Assembly: GCA_028023455.1 (NCBI GenBank)
Contig: JAQFVV010000112.1
Span: forward strand, 3,074,001 to 3,138,000
Direction of reading: 5' to 3'
DNA length: 64,000 bases
Source of the DNA: Epiperipatus broadwayi
Taxonomy: Eukaryota > Onychophora > Udeonychophora > Euonychophora > Peripatidae
In this document: positions 46,172 to 59,462 of the stretch, piece by piece
Layout: every line of letters starts with the position of its first letter
Numbering within the stretch: position 1 is the first letter of the stretch
The notes under the pieces: generated by a model
Seen by the model: the letters and a program-made list of their open reading frames with translations, nothing else
The model's database searches: none
What the model was told of the DNA's origin: nothing
Position numbers and translations under genes: made by a program

Positions 46172-46815
46172 CTATAACAACAACAACAAATTATTATTTT
46201 TATCATCATTAGTGATAGTTACCATCGATTATCACCTCTTAAGGCAATTTATTCCAAGATGTCATAATATAGTTACATAATAACACCGAATACGTTACCA
46301 GCAACACAATTAAGCTACCCTACATCATTAAGATGTATATTATTAATATTATTTGTTGGTTTTACATTTCGCACTACAATATATATATATAAAAGATTTT
46401 TAAAAAGTTAAGAATTTAATACTAATACTTGTAAAAACGAATTGGATTTACAGTAATTATTTTTATCTTGGTAACTTTTTTTTAAAAAATTACGTTCAAC
46501 AACGACAACAAATTATTATTTTTATCATCATTAGTGATAGTTACCATCGATTACCACCTCTTCAGACAACTTATTTCAAGATGCCATAATATAGTTACAT
46601 AATAACACTGAATACGTTACTAACAACGCAATTAAGCCACCCTACATCATTAAGATGTACATTAATAATATTATTTGTTGGTTTTACATTTCGCACTACA
46701 ATATATATATAAGACTTTTAAAAAGTTAAGAATTTAACATTATTAATTGTAAAAATTAACTATATTTACGTTAATTATTTTTATCTGGTTACCTTTTTTT
46801 TTTTAAAAAAAAAAA
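46172..46815. repeat. Two-copy tandem duplication, 322-bp period
   Basis: 46,172-46,493 and 46,494-46,815 align throughout: tttttatcatcattagtgat, agttaccatcgattaccacc, acataataacac.gaatacg, cctacatcattaagatgta, ttgttggttttacatttcgc. A small number of substitutions and microindels separate them. No open frame. Confidence 0.9.
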
Positions 46816-47315
46816 ATTAGTTGGTTAATAAGTTTGAAGTTCAGTTTAATGATATATACAAACTCACTTTTATTTTCATACTCGTTTATTTTATTTTAAA
46901 AAGGAATTACTATATTAAAATGAACCAAGCTACTTCTGCATGTAAGGTTAAAATGTTATTAACTTAACCGTTAATATATAGTTTATTAGAAATCTTTCAA
47001 TTTCTAGAGGCTAGATATATCCATTTTTCAGTCTACTTATCTAAATAAAATAGAAAACAATATTAGTAATAAATAGTTCACTTTAGAATAAATCCTTGCC
47101 CAGTTGCTCCTTATGAAGGAATAGTGAAAAAGAAAATAATAATTATTAAATGTGTTAATTGCTAGGTGATAAGGATTTAATCCTTGTTTTTCCCACTAGT
47201 TATAAAATAGTTATACACTCATTTGTTAATTAATTAGCAGAGTAGTCTAGATTAGTGGCCTGGGAAAAATCCCAGGTGAATGTATTAATTTTATACTGCG
47301 ACATATTTCCTCTAT
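46816..47315. other. AT-rich stretch, possible SINE remnant
   Basis: gctaggtgataaggatttaa near 47,160 recalls a tRNA-like head, but the B box is unclear. Confidence 0.3.
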
Positions 47316-47316
47316 C

Positions 47317-47845
47317 AACTTATTTATTTATTTATTTATTTATCTATCTATCCATTTATTCACTCAATCATCCATCTATTTATATAATTATCCATTTATT
47401 CATCAACCCACTCAATCATATATACTTTCTATAAACTTATTTATCTATCCAACTATCTATCCACCCACATATCCATCTACCTATATTTATATACTCATCA
47501 ATCCACTCATCCATCTATTCTAGCTATTTATTGATTTAACCATTCATTTATTTATTTGTCTAACCATTCACCCATCTAGTCATCACCCATCTATAATCTA
47601 TATATGCATACTAATATATCATTATTTGGTTGCATTTTTTTCTATATATCTATCTACTTATTTATTTATCCAATCATCCATCCATCTATCTATTTATCTA
47701 TCCATTAATCCATCCATCCAACCATCCAATTACCTATATATTTATCTAGTTATTTATCAGTCCACTCACTTGTTTGTTCTACCTATCCATCCATTAACAT
47801 ATCTACCTATTCATCTATATATACGTATCTACCTATCTGTAGCAA
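47317..47845. repeat. Degenerate TATC/TATT/CATC tetranucleotide satellite
   Basis: About 520 bp of imperfect 4-base units (tatt, tatc, catc), an older relative of the 55-kb array. The 95-codon frame is a repeat artefact. Confidence 0.9.
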
Positions 47846-48180
47846 TATGTTATTACATGACTGTATTTATTTTAGAGCTAAATATTTCAAACTGTCTTGG
47901 ACAGAGAATTTAATATTAAAAAAAAAAAATCTTTTAAAAAGCAAAAACAATAAAACAATATTCTGTTAAGTGCAACTAGTGTAACTGATTAATTGAATAA
48001 TGAGAGATGGATGCTAAAAAGTTGTAGACTCTAATTTAGGAGTAGGATTAATAAGAGGAAAGTGTATTTGAAAAAAATGTAAAAAATAAGAAGAAAAAAA
48101 TTCATTAAGTAATAAAACATTGTTTAATTATAGTACAGTTTATTCAATATGGCATAAGAATATTGGTATTACAAGCATAT
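47846..48180. other. AT-rich stretch
   Basis: Nothing supported. Confidence 0.35.
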
Positions 48181-48189
48181 GTGGTAATT

Positions 48190-48975
48190 GCAAATTAAAA
48201 TAACCACTTAATCTGGAAAATGAAGCAATAGATTTCAATAAGAAGACTTGCAAAGTAAATCGCCAAAATATGCACTTGGAGAGCAAATATGTAGATGGTA
48301 GTGGAAGTTTTTAGAGGGAGGGTGTGTATGTGAAGAGTAAGCTAAAAAACTTACTACTTATGACAAGAGTAAAAAACAACAACAACATTTTTCTAATTCT
48401 GTACATATTTAAAAAGTGGATTGAGAAAGAGAAGGAATTTTGGGATATATATATGTTCAGTGATTATGATAAAAGCATAAATAATAAGAAAGAGGAAACA
48501 TGAAGGGAAATGTGAACCATAAGAACGTATTGTCATTGTGTGAAAGCAAACTGCATGTTATAACTGAAGATATAGATGATAGTTACAATGTAGTATTAAA
48601 TAATTCCTTGCTCAAAGATGCAGCAAGAGTTTTGAAATTGGGGGGGGGGGATGAGGAAGTGGAAGAATAGAGATGACAAAAAATGTCCTGTTTAATGACT
48701 AATTTGAAAATGTGAAATTAATAATTTTGGAATATGTAGTTTTGGAGAAGGAAAGACAGTTGAGATCAGATTACTAAAAAGTGTGAAAAATGCATTAGTA
48801 AAAATGAGAATTTGAGAAAAGACAACTTATTGTAATATCCCATTTAATATAGATTGAAGAATTTAAAAGGAAAGATATAATAATAGAAATCATAAAGATT
48901 ATCTCAAAAAAATGAGACCCAAGAAGAGGATGGGCAAAGCATTATGATAACAATTCTGAAAGAATCCTTATAAAC
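48190..48975 (+). pseudogene. Possible decayed coding segment, unknown
   Basis: Less AT-extreme and purine-rich on the plus strand. Translations give broken protein-like words (CMLITEDIDDSYNVVLNN, SLLKDAARVLKLGGG, VVLEKERQLRSDY, DPRRGWAKHYDNN) in shifting frames. It contains a 10-base poly-G run at about 48,641-48,650. I cannot name a family; old retroelement is the likeliest reading. Confidence 0.25.
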
Positions 48976-51900
48976 ACGAGGGGACCCTCAATCATTATTG
49001 CTAGGGAATGCAATTGTTTATCGTAGGCCAATTTATTCTATCATCTTAGTAAATAGAATTGTCTCAAAAGTTTTAATCTTTTTACATTAAAAAGATGTAG
49101 AATATAAAAAAAATTATAATATAAAAAAGCTTGACTGTGAACCAGAGATTATATACTGGTTTAATCTTGAACAAAGCAAAGTGCAATATATATATATAGG
49201 ATTTTTGTGAATTTTGAAGTGTTTCCAGTCTCATTGATGCCATTTACTGCCCATATAAGTCCTAAGCTGATTTTCAATAGAGAGGTGGGAGGGAAAGAAG
49301 AAGGATGAAGGAAGAGAAAAAAAGAGTAAATGAGAGCTAGAGATAAGAAAGAAAAAAAGAGATATTTAGGAATAACAAAGATGTCTAATCCTGTGAAATT
49401 TAATATAAAAGGATTGTTAAAAAAATATTTTGCAAATATTCAAAATTTAAAAAATATTTATACGTAAAAAATAGTTTTTTTTTTTTTAAAAAAAAATAAA
49501 TAAATAACTACGTTAACAATAGAAACGATTTTTTTTTTTTTACAGCACTTATTAATTAAAACGTAAAATTGGTTTTTAATTTATGTATATCTAAAAAGTT
49601 AATAATATCATAAATATAAGCAGAATATATTAGAATTACTTTCTATTAAACTAACAGTTTTAAATAGAAGTTTCGCTTGGATTTCAAGTCTTACGAAGGA
49701 AGTAAAAGTTTTATGCGCACGAGGAGATTTCAAAAACTAAGATTAATTGAAGTGAATTGTCTTAAAAATTTACCAAAGAAAATTTGGAGTATTTATGAAG
49801 AAAAAATAAACAAATAAATAAATTATCAGAAAACATTTTTCTTTTGTTGTTGTTGTGGTTAAATAACATGAAGAAAGGAGTTTTATTAAATAGAATTTAT
49901 ATTGTAATCAATGTTTTGATTAATTAAGTTTATAGCGGATAAGTAAAACTTCATTTTGAGCAAACGCGTTCCTATATATAAATGTGTACGTGCGTGGGTG
50001 TGGGTGCTTATTTGTGAATATCATACATATACAAGAATTATAACTATAACATTGAGAAACGATTACTATAATTTACAATAAGATATATTCAAAGTTAATT
50101 TAGAAACAATGTGAAGTATTAATTTTATTATCTTACAACTATTTAAATTTATATATGCAAATTTTAATAAATATGATTTTAAAAAGGCTACTTATATTTA
50201 CTGCATATCTTTTTAAAATTAATTTAAATTATCATATGTATTAGTAACTTAAATAATTTTAGCACAAATTTATTGAGTGCTATGTATATATATGTATTAA
50301 AAAATAAAATTACAAATAAATAAAAAATTATTAAGAAAAAATAAAACATCCATATGTAAAACAGTATTCGCAAATTTGTTTTAATTTTTCTTATGCGCTC
50401 ACAAATATAGTGTTTTAATATTTTAAACGAGGATAAAAGCAGGCACTTTCAAATATTTTTATGCACTTTGTAAGATAGGATAACTATTTGGATGCTTTAG
50501 TAAAGTTTGTTAAAGCTTGGTGGATAACATTGATAAACTATTATTGGAATATATATATAAATTATTATTGACTATAAATAATACTTCTTTTATATTTATT
50601 TGAATACAATACTTTGTTTTTCAGCAGAATATTTTATATATACATATTAGTGTATGTTCCCACATACATTTGATATTTATGTGCGTGTATATATATGCAC
50701 ACAAATATCAAAATGTATCTTAATTATGTAATCAATCTTCTGTTAACAAATATATTAGACAAATAATTGTAAATATTTTACAAGATATCAAGTGTAAACT
50801 TTAAAATTAACATTTTGTAATATTTCTACTGCCCAATTAACAAATTAACTCACCTTTTAAAACATTTAAGCTTAGTATACAAATAAATTTAGATTAACGG
50901 GATAATCAATCCACTAAAGGATAACTATACTATAAAGCATTTACTAAAGAAATCACACACTACATCTAGTAAATTGCTTTCTAATAAAATGAGATGTTAC
51001 ATGCTGAGTTATATATTAATACCTTATAAATGATTATACATTATTCCGTTCATTCGTACCAAATGAACTTTTGAAATGAATATTCAGGTTTAATTCATTA
51101 ATAAAATGATGTTTTTTAACTAGTATTACTAACTTCACCCACTTGTTGAGTAATTGATCGTGAAGGCCTAGAATCTTCAGGGGTGTGAAGGAAAACCATC
51201 TGGGAATTTATATTCGGTTAAACTCTCTGGTTCGTAGTAATATATTTTTACTGAAAGTCAAGATATTTATATTATGGACATTTTCGACCATTTTAAAAAC
51301 GCAGCTTTAGTAATCGAAATAAATTTCAGAGATTTTGTACGTAATATCTTTTTGAACTTATTTTTTTATTTTTTAAGTATAAATTAGTAATAGCATTTTG
51401 CCTGAAGAAAATAAAAATAAAAAATATTGAAAGAAAACTTATTATAAGTAATTCTCACTAATCATTTTTTAAATATTTGGGGGAGAGGGGGCAAACTTGT
51501 TTATTATTAATATCATTCTTTTAATGATTAAAAAATTATGAATTTTTGTGTGTGTATGTGTGAATTAAGTGTGCGGGTGTAATATAGACGATTTATATTT
51601 TAATAAAGATTATGAACAAAACAATGGTAAACCCAAGCTAATATATCCGGTATATGTTGTTTGCTTAATTATAATTTGGGGTATATATATATTCGTAGCG
51701 AAAAGACTCTAAAGAGCTAAAAAACTTGTCTTCAACGTGAATGCCTAATAAAATCTATATTCAAAACGTTACTACCTTTATTTTTGTTCGAAAATAATAA
51801 TAATAATAATGAATTTTTTTTTTGAGAATTCGTCTTAATCACAAAGGACAGCGGGAAATTGTCTTTGTTCCTTTTTTTTTTGTTTTAAAAAAATGTTTCC

Positions 51901-53040
51901 ATACATTTGTATATAATTTATATATTTAAAAAAAAAAAAAAATACGAAAACGACATTAAATCCAAATTATACATAAAATAAATCGTAACTTATGTAATTA
52001 AATTAAGTATTTTTATTATTATTGATTGCGTGTAAAGTCTTATAATATCGATAATATAAAAATATATATTTTACTGAAATATCTATAAATTAGTATATAC
52101 TGAATACACTTTAAAAAAAAAAAAAAAACCCCAATAACTTGAAATTTATGGAATGCCGATTTTAGTAAAACATCTTATTACTTATATATATATAAGTACA
52201 CATATACATCAAAACAATATATATACAATTATGAAAGAAAAATAAAATTGATTTATAGTTAATAAAACAAATTATGATATAAAAAAAGTTACGCTATACA
52301 TATTTTTAATAGAACTAGAATGTTATAAGGAAAAATTTTCAAGGTCAAATATTTGATGAGATGTATATTTACTTACATAATATATAAGATTAACATATAA
52401 AAATATGTTAAAGAATTATATCATAAAAACTTATATATTTTAAGTGATTAAATAAAATAAAAAAAGTTGCTAATTTTAATTTCCAAGATAAAATATCAAA
52501 TATATGTATGAGAAATATATGGTATATAATTTCAAGCGTTAATACTAAAAAAATAATATAAATGATTCTCAAAATCAAATTCTTATAAGATGTATCTATC
52601 TATCTTTATAGGATTGAAATGGGAAAATATTTTATAAATGTATGTATTCGATAATATTACTTCAACTTATCTGTAGACAGTTTTTTTTTTCTTTTAGAAA
52701 AATGTTGATAGACATAGCGCATAATTGAAATGTGTTCAAATCAAAATACATTTTCTGTTCATAACATAGATGGAATAATTATTATATATGTAAAAAAAAA
52801 AAAAAAATCACGATAAAGTTATATATGACAAAATTAAAATGCATTTTATTTTTTGTACATAAACCATGTTTTTTCACACACATACAGAAAAAATACATTG
52901 TTAGCAGAGTGATAAATATTAGAAGACATAATAGTAAATTGTTGCAATAAAATCCTAATTAATAAAGATATTTGATAACACTGAATAGTTTTAATATCTG
53001 ATTATTATTATTATTTGTTAATAATCATAAAGATTGCACT
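48976..53040. other. Long repeat-poor stretch without recognisable gene
   Basis: I found none of the window's SINE, LINE or PLE families here. It contains homopolymer tracts (about 49,470-49,495, 49,529-49,541, 51,929-51,943, 52,114-52,129, 52,793-52,807) and scattered CpG. No frame beyond chance length and no splice-flanked exon is evident. Confidence 0.4.
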
Positions 53041-53044
53041 AATC

Positions 53045-53285
53045 TTAGACGCGTCTCATTTTATGATGGTATAAAGAGTATTTCAAACACGTATTTTTGC
53101 ATCTTCCTATTGTTAGTGAATGAATGTCTGCGCAGAAGGAAGTAGCCTTTTATAGATTGGTAGAATAATTTTGATTTATTGTAATGGAAAATGGAGATTG
53201 TTTAAAACAAGAATACGCACGCGCATACCGTCTTTACCCGTTTAATCGAAAGAGAAGAGCAAATTTAATCAAAACAAAACGATGA
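53045..53285. promoter_or_regulatory. CpG-retaining patch, candidate regulatory element
   Basis: Eleven CpG in about 235 bp (including gacgcgtc and acgcacgcgcat), against roughly one per few hundred bases in much of the window. It lies in the cleanest part of the window and contains ETS-like GGAAGT. A regulatory role is inference; no gene start is visible. Confidence 0.25.
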
Positions 53286-53640
53286 ATTACTAAATGAAAT
53301 ATACTGTACATTGTCCAATATACTTTGTTTGAACGCTGTATTCAGAAAGAATTATTAAAATATATTGATGTGTGTTGACGGTTGTTTAACGTAAAATATT
53401 AATACATAATTTGTATAAAAATTACTAAATGCAATTATTAATAAGTTGCATAAAAATTCGTATTTAAAGTATATGTATGAATGTATATAACATATTATAT
53501 TATATGATTCAATCTCTCCTCCCAGTACGTATTGTCAGTGACGTATTCAACATAAGATGATAGAATAAATTCTGTTAAGGAGTGGTGAATAATGGTAAAT
53601 TGCCACCAACGACGTTTAGTCATATTACCTATTAATATAT

Positions 53641-53702
53641 ATATATAGATTGCGAACCCGGCTTTTCAAAAAAGCATTCGTCTATCTGTCATGCTACACA
53701 TA
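53641..53702 (-). repeat. tRNA-like unit, SINE head remnant
   Basis: Minus: GTAGCATGACAGATAGACG (A box), ATGCTTTTTTGAAAAGC (hairpin in anticodon-arm position) and CCGGGTTCGCAATC (B box). Confidence 0.5.
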
Positions 53703-54575
53703 CAGTATTTACTTTAATATACTTTAAAAAGTATTTAGATTAAATACTAACAATTGCTGATTTACGCACACACATCGAAATGAATTCAATGGTAATAAAA
53801 ACAATGAAATATACATGTTCTACGTATATGTATATTTATGCATATTTGTATAATGTATTTAAATTTGTTGTAATATACAGTTCATAAACCGAAAAGGCTT
53901 GCAATAATTGAATATTCGTCCACCTATGTGGAATTACGTATCAAATACATATTTACACTTTTATGTATTTACACAAACTTTTGTACACTTAATTTAAAAA
54001 TAAATATATTATATAGAGATCGCCATAACTGAAAATTTATGCAAATGAATATACAAAAATAATATACATCTATTGTAAATGAGTCGAATCTTAGTTTTAG
54101 AGTAATATCACTGCATATATACAATCATGTGATTAATTATTATAGTTTTTGTTTAATGAAAACTTTCTTTTTACATCCTGCCTAACGGATTAGGCGAAAG
54201 GGGCATTTTTAAAAATTTCAAGAAAATTCCGTTTCTGCCAGATTTCGCCACTTCTAAAAATGATGGATTAACTTTTCAAGAAGTCAATACTGCAGTCTAA
54301 AAGACTCTCATTATTATTTTAACTCGTTTATAAATAAGGAAGGTTATTTAATACTTTTTATATTTTAGTATATTTTGTATCCATATATTGTATATATGGG
54401 TGTGCGTACAAATTATACATGTACATAAGTGTATAAGTGCGGTATTTAAAATGCTGAAAAAAATGTTTGTTTCTTATTGCATGCTATTTATTGTTTCTTT
54501 TTAATTCTTTTAGAAGCGATTGTAAAATAATTTCAAGTCTGTTATAAGTAAGATGTTTACTCGCTAAAGCAAGTC
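53703..54575. other. Repeat-poor AT-rich stretch
   Basis: No gene. A patch at 54,175-54,300 (cctaacggattaggcgaaag) is less AT-rich, without an open frame. Confidence 0.35.
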
Positions 54576-54579
54576 GAAG

Positions 54580-54868
54580 GAAGTGAGCAATTGGTACTAT
54601 CCCAATGGTAAACCTTGTTCACTGTGTAGTTTGCCATTTACCACTATCTTAACCTAATGATACTAACATCTTAAATTAAGAATTATATTCTTAGATACTT
54701 AAAATGTGAAATGTTTATTTATTTAGAAGTGTGTAGTTACAAATGGTACTATTCTAGTGGCAAATTTCGATTAGTTTGCTATTAATTGCCACTATATTAA
54801 CTTAATTATTCTAATGTTTCAATTCAAGAACTGCATTCTTATTCCTTTAAGATGTTTAATGCCAAAAT
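54580..54868. repeat. Diverged tandem duplication, ~146-bp period
   Basis: Copy 1 (54,580-54,725) and copy 2 (54,726-54,868) share gaagtg, tggtactat.c.a.tgg, agtttgc.at..(a/t)ccacta, aagaa.t..attctta and aatgttta. The TATC array starts directly after. Confidence 0.65.
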
Positions 54869-54872
54869 ATGC

Positions 54873-55061
<189 letters not shown>

Positions 55062-55488
55062 CATTCTTTTATCCAGTTATCCATTTCTACCTTCTGTCTG
55101 TCCATCCATCCATTCATCTATATATCTATCTATCATCTATCTATTTATATATCTATCCATCCAGATATTTATCTATCCATCTATTCATTTATCTATCAAT
55201 TTATTCATTCATCTATTTACAATATATTCATTATCTATCTTATTCATTCACTCAGCTATCTATTTGTTCATCCATCAATTTATATCTATCTATTCATTCA
55301 TCTATCTATCTATCCATCATTTATCTATCAAACTATCTATCTATCTATCAATTTTATTCATCTATATATCTATCTATCCACCCATCTAACTATCATCTAT
55401 TCATCTATTATTCATTTATCAATTTATTCAGTCATCTATCTACCAATATAATAATCTATCCACCTATTTATCTATCTATCCACCAACC
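55062..55488. repeat. Degenerate TATC block, higher-order unit 1
   Basis: Begins ccattcttttatccagttat and contains ctgtctgtcc, caatttattcattc and ctatttgttc in an order repeated 562 bp downstream. Confidence 0.85.
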
Positions 55489-55606
<118 letters not shown>

Positions 55607-55895
55607 ACATTCATCTATCTATCCATTCTTTTTATCAGTTATCCATTTATATCTGTCTGTCTATCCATCTATTCATCTACATATCTGTCTATATATTTAC
55701 CCATCCATCCATCTATTTATCTATCCATCATTCATCCATCTATCTATTCATCTATCAATTTATTCATTCATCTATCTACCATATATCCATCTATATGTCT
55801 ATCCATCCACTCAGTCATCTATTTGTTCATTCATCCATCTATCTATCTATCCATTCATCTATCTATCTGTCTATTTATCTATCTATCTCTTTTGA
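55607..55895. repeat. Degenerate TATC block, higher-order unit 2
   Basis: Begins ccattctttttatcagttat (55,623) and follows the same order of variants as 55,062 onward. Confidence 0.85.
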
Positions 55896-56460
55896 ATTTT
55901 TTCCCTTCCATCTGGAATTCTTTCTTTTATTTTGAAAAAACATACATTTTATTTGTCCTCAAATACATTTTTATTTTTAAAATTTTTTCTTATAAATTAC
56001 TATTATCATTTTTTTAATAATCTTCTATGCTATTCTAACTTTTTCAAGATCATGTTTTCCATCTATTCAATAGTATATATATTTACACAGATTTTTTCAT
56101 AGGTTATTGTTTTGTTTCAAGACTTTTCACAGCTATCTGAAACTATGGTTAATAGCAAATCTTATATGATAATGCATGTTTAATATATTCTAATAATTTT
56201 ATCAAGCCTACAAATAAATTATGCTTTGTCAAAGATGTTACAAAAATGTAAGGCTGATACTACAAATCTTTTTATCGACTAACCAGGTCAAGACCATTTT
56301 TTATCTGACAAATAGATTGGCATCATGATTCATTGGGAATCTTACTTATGAAAAATTATTGTATTTTTTAGACTTGGTTGTTCTACAAATAAATTTATGC
56401 ATATGATCTATACTTTCTGTTTGCATGAAGATTTGTGATGATGGCATTTTAGTCATATTT
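55896..56460. other. AT-rich stretch with fold-back fragment
   Basis: ttatctgacaaatagattgg at 56,300-56,320 resembles the inner arm of the 20.1-kb palindrome. Otherwise nothing. Confidence 0.35.
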
Positions 56461-56462
56461 AT

Positions 56463-56938
56463 ATGTTGGAATATTGCCATCATCTAATATTAAATATTGA
56501 AAGTCTACAAAATTTAACTTTATTAAAATTTTCCAATTACATTCAACAATTAGTAATAGCCCACAGGTCAATACATTCGCAACACAACTTTTCAGGTGGT
56601 ATTAATCTCCTCTCTTCTTCAGATGCTATTGACCTGACGAATGACAGTACTAGCATGGAAATTGAACCTAGACATTGAGATTCTTAAATATTAGTTAGTA
56701 TTTTTTTTTAAATTTAAGAATGTAAAAATCCAGATTTGATTCTTATGCTGTACTGTTGGTAAGGTCGGCAACAACTGAAAAAGAGAGGAGAATAATAATT
56801 CTCGCAAATGTCATATACACACTAACTTGTGAGTTATTACTAAATTCTTGAATGTAATTGGAAAATTTTAATAAAGTTTAAAATTTTTCTAAAGACATTC
56901 AATGTTAAATAGTAATTGATGACATAGTTCAACATATA
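56463..56938. mobile_element. Head-to-head inverted pair of PLE terminal repeats
   Basis: Left half (56,463-56,690) reads minus and right half (56,715-56,938) reads plus. Both follow the order seen at 6.46-6.93 kb: B-box-like GGTTCAATTTCC or GATTTGATTCTTATGC, TACTG.., CTGAAGAAGAG or CTGAAAAAGAG (hammerhead-like), then AATTGGAAAATTTTAATAAA and GACATTCAATGTTAAATA. The halves meet in an A/T tract near 56,700. There is no coding sequence between them. A 71-codon plus frame here is incidental. Confidence 0.75.
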
Positions 56939-57230
56939 AATACAAGATAGATACATATGTCTATGATATAATTTAATTTCTAAGTTTATACACATATTAA
57001 GACCTTAAAAAAATTAGCATAATGCAGTTTTGAAAAAGAGAGTAGCAGTAATAAATCAAAAGGGAGACAAAGAGTAACCACATTAATGACAAAATGCATG
57101 CTGAGTGCATTTTAAGTGTGCAAAAAAAAAAGGTTGACAAGGGAGATGATGATGCTTATGTGCATGGAATGCTGCATAAAATTTATAAAGTTCTAATTTA
57201 TTATTTTTTAAGTCATGAATTACTAAATTA
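56939..57230. other. AT-rich stretch
   Basis: Nothing supported. Confidence 0.35.
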
Positions 57231-57232
57231 TA

Positions 57233-57378
57233 GATATAATTAGACAGAATTTGAACCCAGAATTTCAAGCTCCCTTCAGATATCTATTCCATTTTATACA
57301 ACCGAAACATATGAACACATACATTTGAAAAAGATCTTGAAAGTCTGAGTTCAAATATTCTCTAATTATATCTAACTT
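57233..57378. repeat. Two SINE B ends joined tail-to-tail
   Basis: A minus copy fragment (agatataattagacagaatt, ttgaacccagaatttcaagc) is followed by a plus fragment (cttgaaagtctgagttcaaa, ctctaattatatct), giving an inverted repeat of the tRNA-like end. Confidence 0.65.
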
Positions 57379-57464
57379 AAGTATATATACTATACTTGTA
57401 TTTAAATATTAAATTATAGAAAGTAAATACATGAGTACAAGGATTACAGTATGTACCCAATATA

Positions 57465-57612
57465 TTTCATGTTGGGAAACATGATCCTATGCTAGAATCT
57501 TAAAAATTTGTCATGATACATGTGTTGATTTAGAGATGGTGCTTCAGGCAACTTGGAGAGAGAACTGGTCATTCTTTTATTGAGATCTACAATGTGTTTG
57601 CTAAAATAAATG
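57465..57612 (+). repeat. Dispersed repeat D
   Basis: Partner of 2,700-2,900; here its frame is broken. Confidence 0.5.
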
Positions 57613-59330
57613 TAGTAAATACATTGTAACCTATTTTCATTTTATTTTTATGAGCATTATCAAAAAGTTAACTGATTTTAATAGCCCAATAAAAGAAATA
57701 ATATTTATAGAGCAAAAAGTTCCTTAAATTAATGATCATTTAAGAAAAAACAAAAAACGTGGGGAGAGGGGGATCAATCTATTTAAAAAATTAAACTGTC
57801 ATTGTCAGATTTTAGCTATGCTTGTCATTCTGAGCAATTTATGTGATAAATAAATAAATTGACTTTAAAAACAATACTTTAGAATATCTATATTCATAAT
57901 GAGGTATTATGTAACTTTTGCTAATGTTATTTATGTGTTTTGTTATATGAAAATGTAGCAACACATATTATATGGATTGTTATTTCAAATGATAAATTTC
58001 AAATAGATATTAACATAATTACATCTTGAAGTAATTAAATTTTATATATTTGATATATAACTTTAAATTATTTTACAGATTAAATATATCTACTTTTTGA
58101 CTAATTTTTGCTGTGTGTATAAACTTATTTTATTAATTTAAATTTACAAAGTTATCTCATTTACTAAGAGGAATCTTCTTCAAAGATATTGATAAAAGAG
58201 TAATACTGCACATGCGATGTGTTTTGGATGAATGAATAACTTCAAGTCATTAATTATATCTCAAATGTTCTTGCAAGTTATTAAATATCTTTAAAAAATC
58301 ATATTATAAATTATGAGTATCATTATTTCAAATGACCAATCATATTTTTTAACTTTAAAATTTAAAGTGCCTTCTATAATTCTTAGATATATGACTTCAT
58401 GGTGAACTGTGATGGCATTATTATGTCTTTACTCTAAAATACCCTCATGTGGTTATTTTTAGCACTATTTTGCTGTTTTTGCACTTATTCAATGGCAAAA
58501 TCTAGAACTAAAATATTGATTCATTAGTTTAAAGAAAGTCTAAAGATGTCAGTATTTCACAAATAAAACTATAAATGAGTTAACAAAAGTTGAGAAATGT
58601 AACAGATTGGTATATTCTTTGATTGTAAGCATTTAAGCAAACTTTTAACTCCTATTGTTATTAGCAATGAGCAAAAAGATTGCATATTTTTCATAGTTTA
58701 TTTAAATATTCTTTTTACAAAATATTAATACAGTAATTATTAAAAAATAAATATTTTTATGATTACATATATATATATTTGAATATGGTTAAGAAATTCA
58801 TAGTATTTCTGATACAAAGATAATCATTCTTCATACATGCGCCATACTTTAATATTCAATTAGCAATATTAAATACTAATAAACTCTCAATACAAGTGAC
58901 AAGATAAAATTTTGTGATCTTTCAATAATTATAAATGCAATTTTAAGTTTTAAAACAGAATTTCATAGCTTTATTATGACTTAAAATTAATTCATTCATG
59001 TTTTAGAAATGACATTCAGTTAACCAGCAGCTTTTGTAATTCTCCAGAAAAAAACAACTCTATTGTTTTCATTAAATATTTCATATTATTTCAATTTTTT
59101 TTCTATATTTGCAAAGTTGAAAATGTGATTTTTAAAAGATATTTTTCATTTATAAACTCAAATTTTTAATAAATCAAGTACAAATTATTGATTCACAATA
59201 TAGAATAAAGGTTTTAATATTAAAATATGAAATTAGTAATTCAAACTGCCACTAGAGAGTAATGCTAAAAATTTTGAAACATGGAAAGGTTAACAAATTC
59301 TCTTTCTTTCACCCCATATATACCATTTAG
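57613..59330. other. AT-rich stretch without recognisable feature
   Basis: Nothing supported. Confidence 0.4.
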
Positions 59331-59334
59331 GATA

Positions 59335-59462
59335 AGCTTGAATGATCAATAGAATGCTTAATAAATCACTATCTAGTGCTTTTCTATCCATATTCTTAGA
59401 GTAGTTTCTAGCTCATGGCTTTCAGTAGTAAAGAGCTTTGAGCAGTTAATTTAAGTTGGGAT
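59335..59462 (-). repeat. SINE-like family A copy, partial
   Basis: Reverse of the family core: ctatctagtgcttttctatc, gtagtttctagctcatggct, tttcagtagtaaagag. Confidence 0.6.

Noticed and set aside
46172-46815. LTR pair of an LTR retrotransposon
   Set aside because: The copies are directly adjacent with no internal region, and no TG...CA ends were seen.
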